Part shown: in pieces, positions 58,411 through 64,000 of the stretch | How positions within the stretch are numbered: the stretch's first letter is position 1 | Layout of the letters: every line of letters starts with the position of its first letter | Assembly (NCBI RefSeq): GCF_035920445.1 | Contig: NZ_CP109162.1 | Location: 3,224,001-3,288,000, forward strand | Reading direction: 5' to 3' | Source: Nocardia sp. NBC_01730 | GTDB taxonomy: Bacteria > Actinomycetota > Actinomycetes > Mycobacteriales > Mycobacteriaceae | DNA length: 64,000 bases | Made by a program: the position numbers and the translations under genes | Notes under the pieces: generated by a model | Seen by the model: the letters and a program-made list of their open reading frames with translations, nothing else | The model's database searches: none | Told to the model about the DNA's origin: nothing

Positions 58411-59237
58411 TGTGTCCACCCATCGATCGAACCGATCGTCTCGAGCCGCTGTGCGTCGCCCGCGGACGACTTCAGTCTCCAGCCACCGTCACGCCATACC
58501 ACGTTGAGCCTCATGGCCACCCAGCTTCGCCCGCCGTGCAGAAACTCACGGGTCTTGCGGGCGATACGAACAACAGCGAAATCGTCACCATAGCTTTCGA
58601 TTCGAAAAGCGTCGGACGCGTACAACAGTGGTTTGACACTCTCTGGCAAGACGTCGGGCACTTTGCCCTCAGCGATCTTGCGCTCCCGATCGGCGAGCTC
58701 CTCGGGAGTGAGGATCACCAACTGCTGCCACAGCGGGTGGTCGGTGGGTCGTGCCACGGTCCGCCAGTAGATATGCTCGGCGGCCAGCGCGGCACCCTGC
58801 GGTGTCTTGGTGAACCCTGACGGCACGCCGTTGTCGATGCGCGCCGGTCCATCGGTCGTCGAGAAAGGAATGATCGGGCCGCCGTACACCTGTTGCCAAC
58901 CGCCCGGCTGGTTCGTCCCACCTGGCGCGCCGGTCTGCCACTCCGGATCGGTCATTGTCCGTGGCACGCTCGACTGCGAAAGGGCCTGTCCAGCAGTATC
59001 TTTTGGAATATCAAAACGATGCCCGAAGGAGTCCTTGCCAGAACCTACGAACGACGGCCCAAAAGTAGGCCCAGGAGGATTCTCCGACGCTGTTGGCGTT
59101 GGCGACGCCTGGTCGTAGGGCGCGTCGTCGTCACCGATAGCAACCACGGTGACGACTGCGGCCACCGCGACTGCGAGGACTGCACCTGCGCCCAGCACAG
59201 CCAGCGGCATGCGCCCAAAGGACCTTCTGCGACTCAC
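58404..59237 (-). CDS. single-pass surface protein, paralogue 1 of 3
   Basis: About 277 residues. The GTG at 59237, giving a GTGA overlap with the upstream gene, is the likelier start over the GTG at 59249. One membrane helix (VLGAGAVLAVAVAAVVTVVA), a Pro/Thr/Ser linker and an extracellular domain with GWQQVYGGPIIPFSTTDGPA, FTKTPQGAALAAEHIYWRTV and a C-terminal strand pair VAMRLNVVWRDGGWRLKSS. Clearly related to the next gene upstream. The domain resembles the NTF2-like surface domains of TcpC/VirB8-type conjugation proteins in size and position (inference). Confidence 0.78.
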   Translation of the reverse strand: MSRRRSFGRMPLAVLGAGAVLAVAVAAVVTVVAIGDDDAPYDQASPTPTASENPPGPTFGPSFVGSGKDSFGHRFDIPKDTAGQALSQSSVPRTMTDPEWQTGAPGGTNQPGGWQQVYGGPIIPFSTTDGPARIDNGVPSGFTKTPQGAALAAEHIYWRTVARPTDHPLWQQLVILTPEELADRERKIAEGKVPDVLPESVKPLLYASDAFRIESYGDDFAVVRIARKTREFLHGGRSWVAMRLNVVWRDGGWRLKSSAGDAQRLETIGSIDGWTQW

Positions 59238-60046
59238 CACTTCGTCCACCCCTGCAACGACTCGATGTACTCGGTCTGTGCGTTGTTGGTCGTCGAGGGC
59301 TTCAAGCGCCAGTCACCCGCATCCCACACCATGACCAGGCGCATCGCCGCCCACAGCTGCTTGCCGTCCACCACCGGCCCGCGGGTGGCGAGGCGGATGA
59401 TGGCGAGATCGTCGGCGTAATCGTCCACCTTGAACGCGTCGGAGGCGACGAAGTAGCGGGTCACCTTCTCGGGCTGCTGCTCGGGCAGGCGATCGTCGGA
59501 CAGTGCCTTGTCGTAAGCGGCGATCTGCTGAGCGGAGACCCGGACCTGGCGTACATACAGATCGCGGTCGGCAGGGCGGGCGTTGAGCCGGTAGGTGATC
59601 TGCGCGGCGGCCAGTACCGCGCCCTGCGGCGTGTGCGAGTACCCGACGGCCAGGTCGTCTTCGATGCGGGTCGGCCCGTCGGAGGTGGAGAACGGGACGG
59701 AGGCGCCGTACACCCGCTGCCAGCCGTGTGGCGCGGTGGTGCCCTCGGGCGCCGCGGTCAGCCAGTCCGGATCGGCCGGCTTGCGCTGACGCGACGGATC
59801 CTGCAGAAGTGTTTGTCCGGCAGCGTTGTTCGGGATGTCCACGCGCCTGCCGAGGATGTCGACCTCGGGGCCGGCGAACCCGGTGCCGCCGGAGCCTTCG
59901 GTGACGGCGGCAGCGCCGTCACCGCCGTCGTCGTCGCGACCGACGAAGACGAAGATGCCCACGATCACGATGAGCGTCAGCACGGCGGCGGACGCGACGA
60001 CACCGAAGGAGACGCGGTCGCGCGCGTACGACTCCTTGTCGCTCAC
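59234..60046 (-). CDS. single-pass surface protein, paralogue 2 of 3
   Basis: 270 residues from GTG at 60046. A much longer frame runs upstream but is inside another gene. Membrane helix VVASAAVLTLIVIVGIFVFV, acidic/Gly linker, then GWQRVYGASVPFSTSDGPTR, YSHTPQGAVLAAAQITYRLN and AMRLVMVWDAGDWRLKPS, collinear with paralogue 1 throughout. The GTGA overlap with the preceding lipoprotein gene shows coupling. Confidence 0.8.
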   Translation of the reverse strand: MSDKESYARDRVSFGVVASAAVLTLIVIVGIFVFVGRDDDGGDGAAAVTEGSGGTGFAGPEVDILGRRVDIPNNAAGQTLLQDPSRQRKPADPDWLTAAPEGTTAPHGWQRVYGASVPFSTSDGPTRIEDDLAVGYSHTPQGAVLAAAQITYRLNARPADRDLYVRQVRVSAQQIAAYDKALSDDRLPEQQPEKVTRYFVASDAFKVDDYADDLAIIRLATRGPVVDGKQLWAAMRLVMVWDAGDWRLKPSTTNNAQTEYIESLQGWTKW

Positions 60047-60699
60047 GTCGGTGCCTCCAGTTTCACGATGTCGGTGGGTAATGCGTCGATCGAATCGATG
60101 GGTCGTATGGTCGAGTCGGGGTCGGGCAGTCGTAATCTCCAGTCGTCGCCGAACCACTCGACGGTCGTGTGGTTCACCGCCTGCGAGCTGTCGGAGTACT
60201 CGGTGTACACGTCGACGGTGGAACTCTGATCGGTGTAGCTGGTGATCTTGTAGCCGAGCAGGCGTGGTGTGAACTCGGGAGCGGCCGGCCCCGTGATCGA
60301 CAGCTGCACCCGGTTGATCGCCCACTCGTCCTTGGCCAGGCCCGGAGCCACTTCCCGCGCGGCCACTTTCGACCACTGGGTGTCCGCGGCCACCGCGAGC
60401 CGCACGGAATGGGTCAGCGCGGCGACGCCCGCGCCGCGCGGCGAGTGCTCGAAACCGGTCGCGGCGCCGTCGGCCGTCGACTTCGGCCCCTGGCCGGTCT
60501 GCGGCAGCGGCACGCCTTGGAACGGCTGCCACCGCACATCGGTCGGCGCTGCGGTCAGGTCAGGGCCTGACTTGTCGTCGCCTCCTCCGCAGCCGACCGC
60601 CGCCAGCACCAGCGCGGCGCCGACAACCCCGGCGGCGGGGCGGCGGAGGTCGCGCCGCCACGCCGCGGAGTCGTTCGACCGAATCACTGTGGAATTCAT
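60043..60699 (-). CDS. lipoprotein, divergent paralogue 3 of 3
   Basis: 218 residues from ATG at 60699. Lipobox LVLAAVGCGGG (Cys near 37). It shares the paralogue pattern in weaker form (QPFQGVPLPQTGQGPKSTAD, then FEHSPRGAGVAALTHSVRLA, ending TTVEWFGDDWRLRLPD), with the same order of blocks as the two neighbours. Probably an outer partner of the same complex. 31 bases separate it from the small membrane protein gene. Confidence 0.75.
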   Translation of the reverse strand: MNSTVIRSNDSAAWRRDLRRPAAGVVGAALVLAAVGCGGGDDKSGPDLTAAPTDVRWQPFQGVPLPQTGQGPKSTADGAATGFEHSPRGAGVAALTHSVRLAVAADTQWSKVAAREVAPGLAKDEWAINRVQLSITGPAAPEFTPRLLGYKITSYTDQSSTVDVYTEYSDSSQAVNHTTVEWFGDDWRLRLPDPDSTIRPIDSIDALPTDIVKLEAPT

Positions 60700-60730
60700 T
60701 TCCGCGTCGTCCCCGTTCCGCTCCGGTGGC

Positions 60731-61015
60731 TCACGCGGGCAAAAACGCCAGGGCGATCCCCGACGCCGTGCTCGCCACCGCAGCACCCAGCAGGCTCATC
60801 AGGACGCCGTGCGAGGAGTCGTTCATGGCCAAGTCGCTGCGGAACGAGATCCATAGCTTGCCTGCGGAAACGATCATCCAGGCCAAGCACACCAACAGTA
60901 CGAACCACAACAGCCAGTTCAGCAGCTGCATGAGCGGCGCGAGGACCTCGGCGGGCATCTTTTTGTAGGCCAGCAGCTCGGCCGCCGGCATGCGCACGGT
61001 ACTCATCGCAGACAT
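60731..61015 (-). CDS. small membrane protein
   Basis: 94 residues, ATG at 61015 overlapping the upstream stop (TGATG). Two hydrophobic helices (LMQLLNWLLWFVLLVCLAWM and VLMSLLGAAVASTASGIALA) with a short loop, as expected for a small channel or pilin-like (VirB3/VirB2-type) subunit. The longer frame upstream has no support. Confidence 0.7.
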   Translation of the reverse strand: MSAMSTVRMPAAELLAYKKMPAEVLAPLMQLLNWLLWFVLLVCLAWMIVSAGKLWISFRSDLAMNDSSHGVLMSLLGAAVASTASGIALAFLPA

Positions 61016-61311
61016 CAGGTGCCGATGACAGCGTTCATGATGGTGCCCGCGCTGGTGGCGACGACGCCGCCGATCATGGCTCCCGCCACCATCTTCGGCG
61101 ACTCCAGGCCACCGCCGGTCCACTTCTCCCACGCGAACTTGCCGCCCGCGTAGGTGATGCCGCAGACACCGGACAGCAAGACGAACCAGGTGAGGTAACG
61201 CACCAGCTGCAGGATCTTCTCCGAGCCGGGAGGCGCCTCGGGCGTCGGATTACCGACTTGCGCGAGAACGGTGCCGTACGTGTCCTGCACGGCGAGGAGG
61301 ATCATGCTCAT
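61015..61311 (-). CDS. VirB2/TrbC-pilin-like small membrane protein
   Basis: 98 residues from ATG at 61311. Two membrane helices (LTWFVLLSGVCGITYAGGKF and MVAGAMIGGVVATSAGTIMN) and a short N-terminal segment (ILLAVQDTYGTVLAQVGNP) form the general layout of VirB2/TrbC-like pilin precursors. Assignment is by topology and operon position only. Confidence 0.65.
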   Translation of the reverse strand: MSMILLAVQDTYGTVLAQVGNPTPEAPPGSEKILQLVRYLTWFVLLSGVCGITYAGGKFAWEKWTGGGLESPKMVAGAMIGGVVATSAGTIMNAVIGT

Positions 61312-61363
61312 CGGGTGCCTTTCTCGGATAGTGGTGTGGTTGTCGCCGATTCGATGCGTACGT

Positions 61364-62026
61364 TCACTGCTCGTGCGGCTTTCTGAGATCCGGTGCCTGG
61401 TAGTCGAATGTGGCGTCCTCCAGTGCCGTCCGAGCCGCCGCCACAATGTCGGCGCCGAGCACCCGGACATCGAGTGGTACCTCCTCGAGCGGGTCGATCT
61501 TGCGTTTCTTCTGCGGCAGCGGGTCGCCGGGGGACCACACCGGCAGCTGCTCGGGTTCGACCAGCGTCCACTCCTCGTACCACGGCACCTGCCACAGCTG
61601 TCCGGCAAGCGAACCGACGACGTCGCGGTAGCGCCGGATCTCGGGGGCGATCCTGCCGGGCCGGGCGGCGACCGTGACCAGCCCGAGCACGTCGGAGGGG
61701 CCTGCCAAGCCCGAAAGATGTTGGCGCAGAAGGTCGTGCGCGCGGGTCAGACCGGCGATGGTCTCCCTGGCGACGAGGACGACGAACGGACTTTCGCGGT
61801 CGAAGACGCCGGGCCAGCGGCGGCCCGAATCCGCCGCGGGCGCAAGCACATGCGCGAGGGTACTGGCTCCCGCTCCGCCGTGCACACCCAGCAGCCACAC
61901 CAGCGGAGCGCGGCCGATGCCGGGCACCGGCCGGTCCCAGATGGCGGCGCGGCGGGATTCCGGTGGAGCGATCACACCGGCGGGCGTACGTTCGGGCTGA
62001 GAGGGATAAACCATGGCGGCGGTCAT
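61364..62026 (-). CDS. P-loop protein, ParA-like (DUF6668-like)
   Basis: 220 residues. Walker-A-like motif in VWLLGVHGGAGASTLAHVLA (near 45-62), i.e. a G-x-G-G-x-G-A-S-T form rather than the ParA KGGxGKT. Then VVLVARETIAGLTRAHDLLR and VLGLVTVAARPGRIAPEIRR. Coupled by ATGA to the next upstream gene, which carries a second P-loop protein. Likely a small partition- or assembly-type ATPase of the conjugation complex. Confidence 0.72.
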   Translation of the reverse strand: MTAAMVYPSQPERTPAGVIAPPESRRAAIWDRPVPGIGRAPLVWLLGVHGGAGASTLAHVLAPAADSGRRWPGVFDRESPFVVLVARETIAGLTRAHDLLRQHLSGLAGPSDVLGLVTVAARPGRIAPEIRRYRDVVGSLAGQLWQVPWYEEWTLVEPEQLPVWSPGDPLPQKKRKIDPLEEVPLDVRVLGADIVAAARTALEDATFDYQAPDLRKPHEQ

Positions 62027-62901
62027 GATGCCACTCCGGCGAGCAGGCGCCCATACGCCCGACGCGTCTCGGCTGCCAGCTCAACGTGCCGGACGAGTTC
62101 ACCGCGGGCAAGGTGCGGATCGTACGGAATCTCCCTGATGTCACGGACCCAGCCGGACAGATGCTCACGCAAATGATCCGCTACCCGAGACTCCTCACCC
62201 GGATACTGGTGGGAGACAACGATGGTCGTGTCGCCGACGATACCGCCGCCCTGTCCTTCGGCCGTGTCGCCGAACTGGTCGTCGAGCCATTCCAGGGTTA
62301 CCCGGAGCCGGTTGGCCGCGTCCGTGCGAGCCGGAATGGCAAGTACCAGCGCGACATCCGCGTCATCGAGCAGTGGACGTAGCTGCCTGCCCGCAATCGG
62401 GGTTCCCCCGTCGTATACCGCCGTGTACCCGGCGTCGTGCACCGCACGGGCAACCGTGAGATAAGTCGCACGTCTGCGCAGTGGCGCAGCGTCACGCCAC
62501 AGCAGACCGATGCCCGAGGTGGCGCGCGAAAAACATTCCTTCAACGGCGCGGGTTCGTCGTCCCCGCGTCCGTACAACCAGGACTGCAGGCTGATCGGGT
62601 GCAGATGCTCGTCCGCACCGCGTAGCGCGAGATCACTACCCGCCGCCGTCGCGTCCACCGCGACTGTCGGCGTGCCACCCGTGCCGAGTTCACCCGCCAA
62701 TCCCAACACGGTCGTGGTGGTACCCGCACCGCCGCACCCACCGACCACCAGAATCGGGCGCTGCAGTGGATGGTCCGCCCCGGAACCATCGCCTTTGCCG
62801 CGCCGCAATCGCACCACCGGAGCCTTGGAGCGCACCGGCCGACCCGACGGTTCGCCCTCCTCGGGCGCCTCGTCGAGCCAGCGGCTCCAGTCCTCTCCCA
62901 T
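62023..62901 (-). CDS. ParA/MinD-like ATPase
   Basis: 292 residues. An acidic N-terminus, then a deviant Walker A PILVVGGCGGAGTTTTVLGL (near 50-69), TVAVDATAAGSDLALRGADE (switch I), TAVYDGGTPIAGRQLRPLLD and VALVLAIPARTDAANRLRVT. It lies 15 bases behind the first gene of the operon. Proteins of this type position conjugation or secretion machines in actinobacteria; the exact role is unknown. Confidence 0.82.
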   Translation of the reverse strand: MGEDWSRWLDEAPEEGEPSGRPVRSKAPVVRLRRGKGDGSGADHPLQRPILVVGGCGGAGTTTTVLGLAGELGTGGTPTVAVDATAAGSDLALRGADEHLHPISLQSWLYGRGDDEPAPLKECFSRATSGIGLLWRDAAPLRRRATYLTVARAVHDAGYTAVYDGGTPIAGRQLRPLLDDADVALVLAIPARTDAANRLRVTLEWLDDQFGDTAEGQGGGIVGDTTIVVSHQYPGEESRVADHLREHLSGWVRDIREIPYDPHLARGELVRHVELAAETRRAYGRLLAGVAS

Positions 62902-62916
62902 CGCTTCTGCTCTCCT

Positions 62917-63870
62917 TTATCCGGCCGCGATGCCCGTGATCAGAGTGCGGCCGCCGGTCACCGCGGTGGTCACCGTCTGCTTGTTGTACGTGGCGGGACC
63001 GCCGCCGGGCCGGTACTCGGTGACCTCCACCGAATACCGGTTGTCGGCGATCGTCACGATCCGCACGCAGTGCGTGGTGCCCGCCGGAATCGTGTCGATA
63101 CCGCGCTGGATAACCGAAGCGGGCTGGACGGCGGCGTCGGGGGCGACCGCCTCCCTTGCCCGCTCGCCGGAGCGTTCGACGTAATACGCGTACTGGAATG
63201 ACAGCACCGCGTCCGGACCGGAGTCCGTACCACCGGCCTCCGCGCTGCGAACGATCGAGTCGCCCCGTTCGGTCGGACAGGCGCCGCCGCTGACCGCGCG
63301 CGGGTTGACACCCGTCTTGGCGCCGGCGACGGTGAACTGGACCGACGCGGGTACGGGCGAATCCTTCGGCGCCGCGGCGCGGTTACCGGAGGCGTGCAGC
63401 AGAAACAGCACACACGCGATGGCCGCGCCGAGCAGCAGCGCCGCCGCGATCAGGACGATCAGCGTGCGGGCCCGGCGGACGGCGGGGTGCTCGCGGGCAG
63501 CTTGGCGCAGCGCACCCGACGCACGCGGACGATCCACCCTGTTGTCCCCGTCCGACCGAGGGAAGCGTGCGAGACCGGCCTGCCGCGGCGGGGTGTAGTC
63601 GTCGTAGGGACTGGGCGCGCGGCCGGCCACCCAATCCGACCAACCGCCGGTGAATTCGCTGCGCTGCGCGGGCAGATTGCTGGGGATGTCCTCGGCCGGG
63701 CGCCCCCACGGCTCGTCGTCCTCGCGAATATAGTCCGGATAGCGCGCCGGCCCGTCGTCCTCCGCGGAAGCGGCGGAACTCGCCTCACCAGGGTGGGCAG
63801 TTTCCGGGGTGCCCTTCTCCGGCTCCAGAGCGCCGTACCAGCGGGACAGCTGTTTGTACGACTTCAACAT
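62917..63870 (-). CDS. membrane protein heading the conjugation-like operon
   Basis: 317 residues. A long soluble, acidic N-terminal half (about 1-145), one membrane helix (TLIVLIAAALLLGAAIACVL), then an extracellular domain with FTVAGAKTGVNPRAVSGGAC, AVLSFQYAYYVERSGERARE and VRIVTIADNRYSVEVTEYRP. It looks like a single-pass surface subunit. I do not recognise a named family. As the most upstream gene it follows about 130 bases of promoter-type sequence at the window end. Confidence 0.75.
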   Translation of the reverse strand: MLKSYKQLSRWYGALEPEKGTPETAHPGEASSAASAEDDGPARYPDYIREDDEPWGRPAEDIPSNLPAQRSEFTGGWSDWVAGRAPSPYDDYTPPRQAGLARFPRSDGDNRVDRPRASGALRQAAREHPAVRRARTLIVLIAAALLLGAAIACVLFLLHASGNRAAAPKDSPVPASVQFTVAGAKTGVNPRAVSGGACPTERGDSIVRSAEAGGTDSGPDAVLSFQYAYYVERSGERAREAVAPDAAVQPASVIQRGIDTIPAGTTHCVRIVTIADNRYSVEVTEYRPGGGPATYNKQTVTTAVTGGRTLITGIAAG

Positions 63871-64000
63871 TCCCCCATTCCCGCAGAGCAGGGCACGCAG
63901 TATCGCATCGTGGGACCTCTCGGCGATCAGTTCGTGGAGAACGGGTAGGCGTCGGGTATGCCGGGTCGATCGGTGGGCGGAATCGATGTCACGCCGCCGG

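Overview
The window is high-GC actinobacterial DNA, most likely from Nocardia or a close relative. Supporting signs are a WXG100-type secreted toxin locus, a hisS/ppiB pair, KorAB 2-oxoglutarate:ferredoxin oxidoreductase beside mdh, an Rv2578c-type radical SAM gene behind an actinobacterial LexA-box candidate, and a large SCO6880-type conjugation-like gene cluster. No rRNA, tRNA or CRISPR array was seen.

Layout. (1) 1-8.8 kb, minus strand: a four-gene toxin operon of WXG100 protein, YezG-like immunity-type protein, YbaB-like protein, and a giant multidomain toxin that runs off the left edge. (2) 8.8-16.3 kb: an IS graveyard with decayed AraC regulators, an IS3 element split by an intact IS4-family element (10-bp target duplication), a decayed IS3 split by an IS630 element, and IS110/IS3 scraps. 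(3) 16.3-23.7 kb, minus strand: six tightly packed genes encoding a GT4 glycosyltransferase, a GDP-mannose 3,5-epimerase, an FAD aldonolactone oxidase, an L-galactose/L-fucose-dehydrogenase-like aldo/keto reductase, a YdcZ transporter and a multicopper oxidase. This is the most interesting region, because it resembles the plant GDP-mannose/L-galactose route to ascorbate with export and a copper oxidase added. (4) 23.7-36 kb: more nested IS elements (IS3 split by a second near-identical IS630; ISL3; another IS630; IS5), gene relics (GAF domain, ring-hydroxylating dioxygenase, possible hydrolase), a dispersed repeat, an NB-ARC/LuxR regulator behind a perfect 20-bp palindrome, and a second YbaB-like gene. 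(5) 36-37.6 kb: an AbrB-like gene coupled to a tyrosine recombinase. (6) 37.6-47.2 kb: chromosomal housekeeping genes: an NAD-dependent epimerase with a KstR-type operator candidate, the radical SAM gene, korAB, mdh, a membrane protein, hisS and ppiB. (7) 47.6-63.9 kb: a conjugation/type IV-secretion-like operon on the minus strand with a TraG/VirD4-like coupling ATPase, lipoproteins, a cell-wall hydrolase with a dead NlpC/P60-type domain, a VirB4-like ATPase, an SCO6880-family protein, a TrbL/VirB6-like membrane protein, three related NTF2-like-sized surface proteins, two small membrane proteins and two ParA-like P-loop proteins.

Regions 2 and 4 flank the sugar/ascorbate-like operon on both sides with insertion sequences, so region 3 looks like horizontally acquired or rearranged accessory DNA. 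Regions 6 and 7 look like stable chromosome. Domain calls were made by eye from motifs, and no database search was run.
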